Positions 25,342 through 34,273 of a stretch of DNA of 51,076 bases are shown in pieces. Both the position numbers and the translations under genes were made by a program. The notes beneath the pieces were generated by a model. It had not been told where the DNA came from and searched no databases. It worked only from the letters and a program-made list of their open reading frames with translations. The stretch is taken from NCBI RefSeq assembly GCF_030695525.1, contig NZ_JAUYSS010000006.1, positions 1 through 51,076 on the forward strand, given 5' to 3'. How positions within the stretch are numbered: the stretch's first letter is position 1; the number at the start of each line of letters is the position of its first letter. The DNA is from Daejeonella sp. (lineage in GTDB: Bacteria; Bacteroidota; Bacteroidia; Sphingobacteriales; Sphingobacteriaceae).

Positions 25342-25349
25342 CAAAGATA
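25342..25349 (-). promoter_or_regulatory. -7 box (TATCTTTG) for arginine decarboxylase
   Basis: On the minus strand TATCTTTG lies 16 nt before the speA ATG. The nearest upstream TTTG (25372-25375) is 22 nt away rather than the usual 19, so the -33 match is uncertain. Confidence 0.5.
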
Positions 25350-25424
25350 TAAAAAGCATATAGTATAGAACCAAATACAAGACTTAAAAATATTAAGCCT
25401 AAGTTTAAAGCGAAGTTTAAGGGG

Positions 25425-26372
25425 ATGCGTGAACTAAAAATAATTGAGGTCAGATCAGAAATCGGAGCCGGAACCCGCGGTTCAAGTTTAGGGATTGATG
25501 CAATTAAAATCGCAGCTCTGGACTTTGGCAGCAGATATTTTAAAAAATACAAAAGCATTGAAGTTCCGAATGAAAATCATCTTTTGCTCGAAACTTCCGG
25601 CAATCAATATGCAAAAAGAATATCCGGAGTGCTTACAATGGTGGAAAGGATAGCAGAGGAAGTGGCGAAAACCCTGAGGAATAAGGAGTTTCCAATTATT
25701 TTATCGGGTGATCATAGTTGTTCTGCAGGAACCATTTCAGGTATCCGAAAGGCATTCCCAAAAAGCCGGCTTGGAGTGATCTGGATTGATGCTCATTCTG
25801 ATATTCATTCGCCTTACACCACACCTTCAGGAAATCTGCATGGGATGCCTTTGGCAATTGTTCTGGATGAGGACAATATAGAGTCAAAGATTAATGTGCC
25901 AGATCAGGAGACTATAAATTACTGGTATCAGTTAAAAAATGTTGCTAATATTGCTCCGAAAATAAAGTATAATGACCTTGTTTATATTGCGATGCGTGAT
26001 TCTGAGTCACCTGAACAATATTTACTAAAAAAGCATAAGGTAAAGAACTTTCCCCCATCTGAGATTAAGAAAAGAGGGGTGGAGCGGGTTGCGCTTGACA
26101 CACTAAAATATTTGCAAAATTGTGACCTGATTTATGTCTCATTTGATGTTGATGCGCTTGATTCCTCTATTTCAAGAGGTACGGGAACACCTGTACCGCA
26201 TGGTATTACTGAACGGGAAGCCGGAAATTTGCTCGCCCGACTGATGTGCAGTGAAAAAGTTTGCGGGTTTGAGATTGTAGAAGTAAACCCTACGCTCGAC
26301 AGGGAAAATCTTATGGCTGAGAATGCTTTTGAAATTTTATTGCGTGCAACAAATTCCTTAATTAACGATTAA
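25425..26372 (+). CDS. arginase (ureohydrolase family)
   Basis: This 315-residue ureohydrolase has all the binuclear Mn ligands: GDHS (His97), DAHSDIH (Asp122, His124, Asp126) and SFDVDALD (Asp241, Asp243). The loop SPYTTPSGNLHGMPLA (129-144) is of the arginase kind rather than the agmatinase or formiminoglutamase kind, as is GTGTPVPHGITEREA. It would split arginine to ornithine and urea in the cytoplasm. A strong AAGGGG-type ribosome site precedes the ATG. It is followed 26 nt later by argS. Agmatinase or another guanidino substrate cannot be fully excluded. Confidence 0.8.
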   Translation: MRELKIIEVRSEIGAGTRGSSLGIDAIKIAALDFGSRYFKKYKSIEVPNENHLLLETSGNQYAKRISGVLTMVERIAEEVAKTLRNKEFPIILSGDHSCSAGTISGIRKAFPKSRLGVIWIDAHSDIHSPYTTPSGNLHGMPLAIVLDEDNIESKINVPDQETINYWYQLKNVANIAPKIKYNDLVYIAMRDSESPEQYLLKKHKVKNFPPSEIKKRGVERVALDTLKYLQNCDLIYVSFDVDALDSSISRGTGTPVPHGITEREAGNLLARLMCSEKVCGFEIVEVNPTLDRENLMAENAFEILLRATNSLIND

Positions 26373-26398
26373 ATTTAGCGGGTGCAGTCCCACAACAG

Positions 26399-28177
26399 AT
26401 GACAATAGAAAATACCATAGCAGAGCACATTCAAAACGCTGTTTCAGAACTTTATCAATCCGGGATTGGAATAGATAGCATCGTTATTCAGGAAACAAGA
26501 AAAGAGTTTGAGGGGCAGATAACTGTTGTAACCTTTCCTTTTACAAAGTTTTCAAAAAAAACACCTGAACAAACGGGTGCTGAAATAGGTGAATATTTGA
26601 AGCTGCATATTAGGGAAGTTACTGCCTTTAATGTTATTAAAGGTTTTCTGAATCTTTCAATTTCAGATACATATTGGATTGATCAGTTACTCAATACCAT
26701 TCTGGATCAGGGTTTTGGCCGGTTTCCAGGCAATGGTAAAAAAGTAATGGTGGAGTACTCATCTCCAAATACCAATAAACCATTGCATCTGGGGCATGTC
26801 AGGAACAATCTTTTAGGTTATTCTGTCGCTGAGATTCTTTCGGCAAATGGTTACGAAGTTATTAAGGTTAACCTGGTAAATGACCGTGGAATTCATATCT
26901 GCAAATCAATGCTAGCCTGGGCTTTATTTGGCAATGGAGAGACACCTGAAAGCAGCGGACTGAAAGGAGATCATTTGGTGGGTAAATACTATGTGATTTT
27001 TGATCAGGAATACAAAAAGCAGATTGCTGATCTTGTTCAGAAGGGTCAGACTGAAGAGAATGCTAAGAAGAACGCTCCTGTTATCATGCAGGCTCAGGAA
27101 ATGCTTCTAAAATGGGAAGCTGCCGACCCTGAGGTTATTGCCTTATGGTCAATGATGAATTCATGGGTATATGCTGGTTTTGAACAAACCTATACACAGC
27201 TTGGGGTTGATTTTGCTAAATATTACTATGAGTCTGATACTTATTTACTTGGAAAAGATATCATTGAAGAAGGACTGGCTAAGGGTGTTTTCTTTAAAAA
27301 AGAGGATGGCTCGGTCTGGATAGATCTTACTGAAGATGGACTGGATCAGAAGCTGGTATTACGAGCGGATGGAACCTCGGTCTATATTACACAGGATCTT
27401 GGAACTGCCCAACTAAAATATGATGATTTTAAAGTGGACCAGTCCATATATGTCGTTGGTAATGAACAGGATTATCACTTTAAAGTATTGTTTTTGATCC
27501 TGCAGAAATTAGGAAAGTCGTGGGCTAAGGGATTATACCATTTGTCTTACGGAATGGTGGATCTTCCTTCAGGTAAAATGAAATCGAGAGAAGGAACTGT
27601 TGTTGATGCGGATGAATTGATGGATGATATGATTCAAACCGCAAAAGAACGTACTGAAGAGCTGGGTAAGGTAGATGAATTTTCGGAGCATGAGAAAGAT
27701 GAGCTTTACAATATGATCGGTTTGGGTGCGCTTAAGTTTTTCCTGTTAAAAGTTGAACCTAAAAAGAGACTGTTGTTCGATCCGAATGAATCTATTGATT
27801 TTCAGGGGCATACAGGTCCATTTATTCAATATACTCATGCCAGGATACGTTCTGTACTTGCAAAAGCAGATTATAAAGCCAAAATATCACTTGATCATTC
27901 GCTTGAACTAACAGTCCTGGAAAGGGAACTCATCGTTAATCTGAGTAAATACCCTGTAGTAATTTCAGCCGCAGCAAAGGAGTATAGTCCGGCGCATATT
28001 GCAAATTATGTTTTTGAACTGGCTAAACTTTTTAATAAGTTTTACCATGAGGAAAGCATACTCAAAGCAGAAGATTCAAGCGTTAAAAATTTCAGACTGG
28101 ATCTTGCTGCCGCGACTGCAGCTACCATCAATAAGGGAATGGCTTTACTGGGGATAAGGGTGCCCTCAAGGATGTAA
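26399..28177 (+). CDS. argS: arginyl-tRNA synthetase
   Basis: ArgRS charges tRNA-Arg; 592 residues is normal. An N-terminal Add-1 domain (1-about 90) is followed by the class I signature SSPNTNKPLHLGHVRNN (HLGH at 130-133). Next come GTSVYITQDLGTA, the KMSKS-equivalent SGKMKSREGTVV and the helical anticodon-binding DALR domain, ending MALLGIRVPSRM. It lies 26 nt after arginase on the same strand and is probably co-transcribed with it. Confidence 0.96.
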   Translation: MTIENTIAEHIQNAVSELYQSGIGIDSIVIQETRKEFEGQITVVTFPFTKFSKKTPEQTGAEIGEYLKLHIREVTAFNVIKGFLNLSISDTYWIDQLLNTILDQGFGRFPGNGKKVMVEYSSPNTNKPLHLGHVRNNLLGYSVAEILSANGYEVIKVNLVNDRGIHICKSMLAWALFGNGETPESSGLKGDHLVGKYYVIFDQEYKKQIADLVQKGQTEENAKKNAPVIMQAQEMLLKWEAADPEVIALWSMMNSWVYAGFEQTYTQLGVDFAKYYYESDTYLLGKDIIEEGLAKGVFFKKEDGSVWIDLTEDGLDQKLVLRADGTSVYITQDLGTAQLKYDDFKVDQSIYVVGNEQDYHFKVLFLILQKLGKSWAKGLYHLSYGMVDLPSGKMKSREGTVVDADELMDDMIQTAKERTEELGKVDEFSEHEKDELYNMIGLGALKFFLLKVEPKKRLLFDPNESIDFQGHTGPFIQYTHARIRSVLAKADYKAKISLDHSLELTVLERELIVNLSKYPVVISAAAKEYSPAHIANYVFELAKLFNKFYHEESILKAEDSSVKNFRLDLAAATAATINKGMALLGIRVPSRM

Positions 28178-28192
28178 ATAATTGAGAATGCA

Positions 28193-28234
28193 GAGTTGAG
28201 AATGGAGAATGGAGAGTTGAGAATGGAGAATTGA
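28193..28234. repeat. 21-bp tandem repeat after argS (GAGAATGG family)
   Basis: Two copies of a 21-bp unit beginning gagttgagaatggagaat lie at 28193-28213 and 28214-28234 with one mismatch. Partial units lie just before. The same wording appears in the alaS-gatB spacer and, more loosely, at 168-210. The stretch is noncoding. Confidence 0.8.
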
Positions 28235-28240
28235 ATTACC

Positions 28241-28306
28241 GTCATTTCGAACACGCGGGTAGTATTATTCCATTTTCAATAATTGAGATGAGTGGAGAAA
28301 TCTGCT
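28241..28306. repeat. possible split REP-like element (gtcatttcga ... gagaaatctgct)
   Basis: The words gtcatttcga (28241-28250) and gagaaatctgct (28295-28306) are the two ends of a short intergenic repeat common in Bacteroidota genomes, as I recall it. In the usual form they are only a few bases apart; here about 44 bp separate them. The stretch has no supported gene; a 76-codon frame across it runs into the neighbour's antisense and looks spurious. Confidence 0.35.
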
Positions 28307-28408
28307 AAGATTATATGGATTTGCAGTTTTAAGATAGTTAAAAATGAATATTATTTTGAAACAGATTCCTCGGTCATACCTCAGATTTCAAATCTCATAA
28401 TTTCCAAT

Positions 28409-29308
28409 TTACCTTTTGAATTTACCCGAAACCACAAGTTCTTTCGAGCCTCCAGAATAATCATAAAACCCATTTCCTGTTTTGACACCCAACTGACCAG
28501 CTGTTACCATTTTAACGAGTAGGGGACAAGGGGTATATTTTGGATTCCCAAAACCCTGATATAATACATTCATGATTGCCAGACAAACATCAAGTCCGAT
28601 AAAATCAGCTAATTGTAAAGGCCCCATTGGGTGAGCCATTCCGAGCTTCATAACGGTATCAATTTCGTGAACTCCGGCAACACCTTCATACAAGGTGTAA
28701 ATAGCCTCGTTGATCATAGGCATTAATATTCGGTTAGCCACAAATCCGGGATAATCATTTACCTCAACGGGTATTTTATTCAGTTTTATGGATAAATCCA
28801 TTATGCTCCTGGTAACCTCATCAGAACTAGAATATCCACGAATAACTTCCACCAGTTTCATTACTGGTACCGGGTTCATGAAGTGCATTCCAATTACTTT
28901 ATCCGGTCTTTTAGTTGCTGAGGCAATTGTAGTAATTGAGATGGAAGAGGTATTTGAAGCAAGAATGGCTTCTGGCTTGCAGTAGAGATCCAGATCTCTG
29001 AATATCTGTAGTTTGATACCCTGATTTTCTGTGGCAGCTTCGATGATGAGATCTGAATCATGTACTGCAATGGCAATATCAGTAAAAGTTTTAATATTAC
29101 TGATTGACTTTTGTTTTAATTCGTTAGTAATCAAATTTTTAGCAACCTGTCGATCAAGGTTTTTATGGATAGTTTCCATTCCCTTTTTTAGACTTTCTTC
29201 TGAAATATCGACCAGATGGACACTATAACCCGACAAAGCAAAGGTATGCGCAATGCCATTGCCCATGGTCCCGGAGCCTATAACTGAAATTGTTTGTATG
29301 TTGATCAT
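28409..29308 (-). CDS. 3-hydroxybutyryl-CoA / 3-hydroxyacyl-CoA dehydrogenase
   Basis: This 299-residue NAD-dependent enzyme oxidises or reduces the 3-hydroxy/3-keto pair of short acyl-CoAs. The N-terminal Rossmann domain shows VIGSGTMGNGIAHTFA (GxGxxG) and the adenosine-binding Asp in VHLVDIS. Catalytic marks are EAATEN, SNTSSIS and GMHFMNPVPVMKLVEV (His and Asn). The C-terminal domain has PGFVANRILMPMINEA and GMAHPMGPLQLADFIGLD. It resembles Hbd/PaaH in length. It is a single gene with a -7 box at 29345-29352. No butyrate or phenylacetate partner genes are adjacent. Confidence 0.92.
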   Translation of the reverse strand: MINIQTISVIGSGTMGNGIAHTFALSGYSVHLVDISEESLKKGMETIHKNLDRQVAKNLITNELKQKSISNIKTFTDIAIAVHDSDLIIEAATENQGIKLQIFRDLDLYCKPEAILASNTSSISITTIASATKRPDKVIGMHFMNPVPVMKLVEVIRGYSSSDEVTRSIMDLSIKLNKIPVEVNDYPGFVANRILMPMINEAIYTLYEGVAGVHEIDTVMKLGMAHPMGPLQLADFIGLDVCLAIMNVLYQGFGNPKYTPCPLLVKMVTAGQLGVKTGNGFYDYSGGSKELVVSGKFKR

Positions 29309-29690
29309 ATTGGGAATTAATATTCAGGCAATTTAGCTGCTGCTCAAATTTAGGAATGATTTTCCGCTTATTTAATGCGGTTGGAAAAGAAGTATTTTTC
29401 AGGGTGGCGCCAGAACCACTTAATAATATAAACTATGTAACAGTTTTTTTGCTTGAAAATAGCCTGATTTATCATTAAAAACGTAAATAGAAATTTAACA
29501 TCTCACATAATAAAGGATTTACAGGTATTCAAAATCTTTGTTTTTGAGCCAATAGTATTTTGCTATGCAACATTATTGTTACTATAAAGTTACAGTTAGA
29601 ATACATGGATATTGTGTTAGAACACTTAATATTGCGCCCTATGTCCGTGTCTGCGGATCAAAACCAATTATCTAATTAAACATTTTAAAA
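29309..29690. other. 382-bp noncoding region between 3-hydroxyacyl-CoA dehydrogenase and susC
   Basis: No gene is supported here. The left end holds the promoter of the minus-strand dehydrogenase. The rest is a long AT-rich leader for susC with no perfect TAnnTTTG near the gene; the closest is TAATATTG at 29627-29634, one base off. A short palindrome, GTGTT-AG-AACAC (29614-29625), lies about 65 nt before the susC ATG and could be an operator. No tRNA or riboswitch is recognised. Confidence 0.6.
29345..29352 (-). promoter_or_regulatory. -7 box (TAAATTTG) for the 3-hydroxyacyl-CoA dehydrogenase
   Basis: On the minus strand TAAATTTG fits TAnnTTTG and lies 36 nt before the ATG at 29308. No matching TTTG is seen at -33. 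Confidence 0.4.
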
Positions 29691-32675
29691 ATGAAAAGAA
29701 AATTACTAGCTTTCTTATTGTTTGGCTTATTCGCTGTTTCAAGCGCTATAGCACAAAATAAGACCATCACTGGTAGAGTTGTTGGAGCCGATGACGGCCT
29801 CCCTCTGCCTGGTGTTTCCGTACGTGTTAAAGGTGGCACTGCGGGTACTACTACAGGTGCTGAAGGAAATTACTCCTTAAGTGTGCCTGCTAATGCCTCT
29901 GTGTTGGCATTTACTTATATCGGTTATTTAGCACAGGAAGTAACAATTGGTTCAGGAAACCGTGTTGACGTACGTTTAGTTACTGATGCAAAACTCCTTT
30001 CTGAAGTTGTAGTGGTTGGTTATGGTGCTCAGAGCCGTGCATTAAGTACACAATCAACAGCAACAGTAAGTGCTGAATCATTCAAAAACGTGCCGATTAT
30101 CAGTCCGCAGCAAATTTTGCAAGGTCAGGCGGCTGGTGTGAACATGGTGAATTCGTCGGGTCTTTTGGGAGCTTCTTCCCAAATCACTATCCGTGGTGGG
30201 TCTTCTTTAACTGCTGGTGGTCAACCTCTTTATGTAATTGATGGTGTTCCATTGAATACAGGAAATTACACTCAGACACAAGGTGCTCCTGCAGGAGCAG
30301 GATTGAACCCATTATTAAATATCAATGCAAATGATATCGAGAGCATGACTGTACTTAAAGATGCATCTGCTGCAGCTATCTACGGTTCAAGGGGTTCAAA
30401 CGGGGTTATTCTAATTAAGACAAAATCTGGTGCGAATAATTCTGAGACCAAGATTAATGTAGATTACTTTAATGGTACTTCTCAGCCTACTGATATCCTG
30501 AAATACATGACTGCTGATCAGTGGAGAACTTTCCGCAGAGATTATCTGGTAGCAAACAATACTGCAGTTCCTGCTTATCCTACTACCAGCTTTGACTGGG
30601 CTGATGCCGTTGTAAGAACAGGTAAAATGAATAATGTTAATGCAAGTGCTTCAGGTGGTAATGACAAAACTAGGTTTTATCTTGGCGGTACTTTCTCTGA
30701 TGAATCAGGTTATACTGTAGGTAATGACTTAGATCGATTATCGGGTCGTTTTAACTTCAACCACAACATTAGTCAAAAAGTTAGAGTTGGATTGAACTAC
30801 AATTTAGCAAGAGTTAATTCAGACCGTATCGGTGCTGAAAACAGTACATACGCGCCTTTAACTGCTGCATACTTACAGCTTCCATATGTTATGCCTTATG
30901 ATGCAAACGGAAACTTTGTGAATACAGGTTTTGTGCAAAACGTATTAGGTCTTGAAGCTACTGGTTTCAACACGTTAAATTCAACACGTAATACAGGTAA
31001 TGCTTTTGCAGAAGTTGATATCGCTAGTGGATTGACATTCAAAACTGATTGGGGTATTGACAATGCTTTATTTGATGAAAAATATCGTGAGGTTGATATT
31101 TTTACACCTGGTGGTTACGGATATATCTCAAGACGTCAGGATAATAAATGGCTGACTTCAAATACCTTAAATTATAATAAGATTATTGGTCAAAACCATT
31201 CAATTAGTGGATTAATGGGTTACTCATTCGAAACCTCAAGACTGACCAATGGATTATTTGAAGGACAAGGATTTGCAAGTGATGCATTGCCAAATATTGG
31301 TTCTGCTTCCACTCCGCTTACTGCTTCTGAAACAGGTTCAGAATGGGCTTTAGAATCACAGTTCGCCCGCCTTGGTTATGCATACAATGATAAATACCTT
31401 TTAGAAGGAACAGTTAGGAGAGATGGTTCTTCCCGTTTCGGTGAAAATAAAAGATATGGTATTTTCTATGCAGCTTCTGCCGGATGGATTGTGTCTAATG
31501 AGAACTTCTTTAATAAGGATAACAAAATTGCTCAATTCCTGAAATTCACTGCGAGTTATGGTATATCAGGAAATGATCAGATAGGTTACTTTGATTATCT
31601 GGGTACATTCGGTGCTGGTGCTGCATACAGTGATGCTTCTGCATCTACTCCAGCACGTGTTGCCAATCCAAACTTAGGATGGGAAGAAACAGAGCAATTG
31701 GATATCGGTCTTACAACCAGATTATTTAATGCAATAGATTTGCAATTAAACTATTATAACAAGAATACCCAGGGATTGTTAGCTAGTGTTCCTTATCCAT
31801 TCACCACTGGTTTTGCTTCGGCAACCCAAAATATTGGTGAAATGAGAAACAGAGGTTTTGAAGTTACTTTAGGTACTCAAAACGTTAAATCTGAAAACTT
31901 CTCCTGGACTACCAATTTCAATATCGGTTTCAATAAAAACACCGTATTGTCATTGCCAGAGAATAAAGACCCTGAAGGAAGAAACTTTATTTCAGGATCT
32001 ACCGCACAAAGAGCGGTGGTTGGTGAATCAAGGAACTCATTCTACCTGATCAGGTACAAAGGTATTAATCCTGCAACGGGTGATGCTGAGTGGTTGAAAA
32101 AGGATGGTACTGCAACTACAACTCCGGTTGCTGCTGACCGCGTAATAGCTGGAAAAGCTGATCCGGATTTTGTTGGTGGTTTCACTAATAGTTTCCGTTA
32201 CAAGGAATTTGACCTGACTGCTTTCTTTAACTTTGCATATGGTAATAAGGTCTTAATTGACGGATTACGTTTCACTGAAAACTTCGCAACAGGTTCATAC
32301 AATAAAAGTACAGATCTGTTAAACTACTGGAAAGCAGCAGGAGATCAGGCATTTGCGCCTCGTTTGAATAGCCCAACCCGCGCTACTTACAGTCAGTTGT
32401 CAACTAATCAGTTACAGGATGGATCTTATGCAAGATTGAAAACTGTAACACTTGGTTACAATCTGCCATCTTCTGTTCTTGGCAAAACTAAGGTATTACG
32501 TTCTGCAAGGATCTATGTCTTAGGCCAAAACTTATGGACAATTCAGAACAAAGATTTCAGAGGACCAGATCCTGAAGTTTCTGCAAACGGACCAAACAAC
32601 CTTATTATGGGTGAATCGTTCTTTGCATTGCCACAGGCTAAATCTGTTACGTTTGGTATCAACTTAGGACTTTAA
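29691..32675 (+). CDS. SusC/RagA-family TonB-dependent outer-membrane transporter
   Basis: This 994-residue protein has a signal peptide (cut near AIAQ), then a carboxypeptidase-regulatory-like beta domain (about 25-100, KTITGRVVGADDGLPLPGVS). Next come the TonB-box-like segment LSEVVVVGYGAQ (about 104-115), a plug domain with IRGGSSLTAGGQPLYVIDGVP and VLKDASAAAIYGSRGSNGVI, and a large barrel ending in VTFGINLGL. It would import an oligomer or nutrient under TonB drive, gated by its SusD partner 11 nt downstream. No STN domain, no FecR/sigma pair and no glycoside hydrolases are near, so the substrate cannot be guessed. Confidence 0.95.
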   Translation: MKRKLLAFLLFGLFAVSSAIAQNKTITGRVVGADDGLPLPGVSVRVKGGTAGTTTGAEGNYSLSVPANASVLAFTYIGYLAQEVTIGSGNRVDVRLVTDAKLLSEVVVVGYGAQSRALSTQSTATVSAESFKNVPIISPQQILQGQAAGVNMVNSSGLLGASSQITIRGGSSLTAGGQPLYVIDGVPLNTGNYTQTQGAPAGAGLNPLLNINANDIESMTVLKDASAAAIYGSRGSNGVILIKTKSGANNSETKINVDYFNGTSQPTDILKYMTADQWRTFRRDYLVANNTAVPAYPTTSFDWADAVVRTGKMNNVNASASGGNDKTRFYLGGTFSDESGYTVGNDLDRLSGRFNFNHNISQKVRVGLNYNLARVNSDRIGAENSTYAPLTAAYLQLPYVMPYDANGNFVNTGFVQNVLGLEATGFNTLNSTRNTGNAFAEVDIASGLTFKTDWGIDNALFDEKYREVDIFTPGGYGYISRRQDNKWLTSNTLNYNKIIGQNHSISGLMGYSFETSRLTNGLFEGQGFASDALPNIGSASTPLTASETGSEWALESQFARLGYAYNDKYLLEGTVRRDGSSRFGENKRYGIFYAASAGWIVSNENFFNKDNKIAQFLKFTASYGISGNDQIGYFDYLGTFGAGAAYSDASASTPARVANPNLGWEETEQLDIGLTTRLFNAIDLQLNYYNKNTQGLLASVPYPFTTGFASATQNIGEMRNRGFEVTLGTQNVKSENFSWTTNFNIGFNKNTVLSLPENKDPEGRNFISGSTAQRAVVGESRNSFYLIRYKGINPATGDAEWLKKDGTATTTPVAADRVIAGKADPDFVGGFTNSFRYKEFDLTAFFNFAYGNKVLIDGLRFTENFATGSYNKSTDLLNYWKAAGDQAFAPRLNSPTRATYSQLSTNQLQDGSYARLKTVTLGYNLPSSVLGKTKVLRSARIYVLGQNLWTIQNKDFRGPDPEVSANGPNNLIMGESFFALPQAKSVTFGINLGL

Positions 32676-32686
32676 TTTAAGAAATA

Positions 32687-34087
32687 ATGAAAATAAAATA
32701 TATAATAGCAATTTCAGCACTGGCATTTTCACTGAGTTCATGTGAAAATAAATTAGCGCTGACACCAGAGCAGGATTTAACTGAAGAGACTATCTTCAGT
32801 AGTCCTTCTACTGCAAGAAGTGCCGTATTAGGTGTATACAGTACTGCTCAAACTCTTGAATTTTACGGTTCTATGCCGCAAATTATTGAAGAGTATATGG
32901 GAGATAATGTTGAATTTGTAGGTTCTTTCCCAACACTTCAGGAGCTTAGGGATTTCACAACCGTTTCAACCAATTCAAACGTTTCTGGTATCTGGCAGGT
33001 ACATTATCAGGTTATTACCCGTGCAAACAAAGTAATTGCCAATATTGGAAGTGTAGCTGGTTTATCAGATGCCGAGAAAAATCAGTTTGCTGGAGAGGCA
33101 AAGTTCTTACGTGCTTTGGCCTATTTGCAATTGGTAAATATGTATGCTCAACCATTTCAGCAAAGCACCGGAACTAATCTTGGTGTACCTCTGGTTGTTG
33201 ATGATTTTACTGGAACAATTACATATCCTGCAAGAGCAACCGTTAACCAGGTTCATGATCAAATTAAAAAGGATCTTACAGAAGCTGCTGCAGCATTACC
33301 TGCAAGCTATACTTCAGGTACAGATACCAGAGGTCGTGCAACAAAAGGCGCTGCTAATGCATTATTGTCGAGGTTATATCTTTACCGTGAAGAGTGGGCA
33401 AATGTAATTACGGCTGCAAGGGCTGCAATTACTGGTCCTTACACTTTAGCTACTGACTATACTTTTTACAATAAAAATACTGCTGAAGATGTGTTTACTA
33501 TCCAGAACTCTGCAACAGATAATGGAAGAACAGGTTCAGGTGGTTGGGCATCTTATTATACTCCGGCACCATTGGGTGGTCGTGGTGATGCTCCTTTCTC
33601 AGCTAATTTAATAGCGGCATATGAAGCAGAAGCAGGAGATAAGCGTTATTTATTAAAGCGTACTGGAACTGCAGCAGATGCACTTAGCCGTACATTTACT
33701 TCTAAATTCCCGGATGCTGTAAACAATTCAGATAATTCACCTGTAATCAGAATTACTGAGGTTTATCTGAACCTTGCTGAAGCATTGGCTCAGCAAACAG
33801 CGCTTAGTGCTGAAGCTATCACCATTTTGAACAACCTTAGAAATAGAGCGGGATTAGCTCCTAAATTGGTTTTTGCAAGTAAGCAGGCATTAATTGATGC
33901 CATTCTTCTTGAAAGAAGAAAAGAACTTGCTTTCGAAGGTTTCAGAAGAATGGATATGCTTAGATACAAGCAAAACCTGAGATCAGGTAATCCTCTGGCA
34001 GCTTTTGGTGGTCAGAAAACTATTCTTCCTATCCCTCAGCGAGAATTGGATAATAACAAGAACTTACAACCGAATCCTGGTTTCTAA
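32687..34087 (+). CDS. SusD/RagB-family surface lipoprotein
   Basis: This 466-residue partner of the SusC protein has a lipoprotein signal ending LSLSSCENK, so it is anchored at the outer membrane. The fold shows the SusD order: an N-terminal LTPEQDLTEETIFSSPSTAR helix, TPR-like repeats with FAGEAKFLRALAYLQLVNMY and RATKGAANALLSRLYLY. The conserved C-terminus follows (ITEVYLNLAEALAQ, LLERRKELAFEGFRRMDMLR, LPIPQRELDNNKNLQPNPGF). It would cap the SusC barrel and bind the substrate. A strong terminator follows directly, so the unit has just two genes. Confidence 0.94.
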   Translation: MKIKYIIAISALAFSLSSCENKLALTPEQDLTEETIFSSPSTARSAVLGVYSTAQTLEFYGSMPQIIEEYMGDNVEFVGSFPTLQELRDFTTVSTNSNVSGIWQVHYQVITRANKVIANIGSVAGLSDAEKNQFAGEAKFLRALAYLQLVNMYAQPFQQSTGTNLGVPLVVDDFTGTITYPARATVNQVHDQIKKDLTEAAAALPASYTSGTDTRGRATKGAANALLSRLYLYREEWANVITAARAAITGPYTLATDYTFYNKNTAEDVFTIQNSATDNGRTGSGGWASYYTPAPLGGRGDAPFSANLIAAYEAEAGDKRYLLKRTGTAADALSRTFTSKFPDAVNNSDNSPVIRITEVYLNLAEALAQQTALSAEAITILNNLRNRAGLAPKLVFASKQALIDAILLERRKELAFEGFRRMDMLRYKQNLRSGNPLAAFGGQKTILPIPQRELDNNKNLQPNPGF

Positions 34088-34106
34088 GTCTTAAATTGTT
34101 AAGATG

Positions 34107-34142
34107 AAAAAGGTCCTGAGTTTAGCTCAGGACCTTTTTTTT
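34107..34142. terminator. terminator after susCD (also faces bioD)
   Basis: Stem aaaaaggtcctgag (34107-34120) pairs with ctcaggaccttttt (34126-34139) over a 5-nt loop and ends in eight Ts (34135-34142). It starts 20 nt after the susD stop. The A-run on its left side lets it work on the other strand too, 130 bp past bioD. Confidence 0.92.
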
Positions 34143-34273
34143 GTTTCTGATATTTCCCTGATAGATATAATTTCCCTGGAATTTGGAATGAAGCCCCCCA
34201 GCAATTGAATAAAACCCAAAAAAGAACAAATAAAGAAGGCTTATCCGGCAGCCAATAATAGTGAAGTAATTTT

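Noticed and set aside
28292-28522. 76-codon forward frame in the spacer after argS
   Set aside because: It begins in repeat sequence and runs into the antisense of the dehydrogenase 3' end. No ribosome site or family match is seen.
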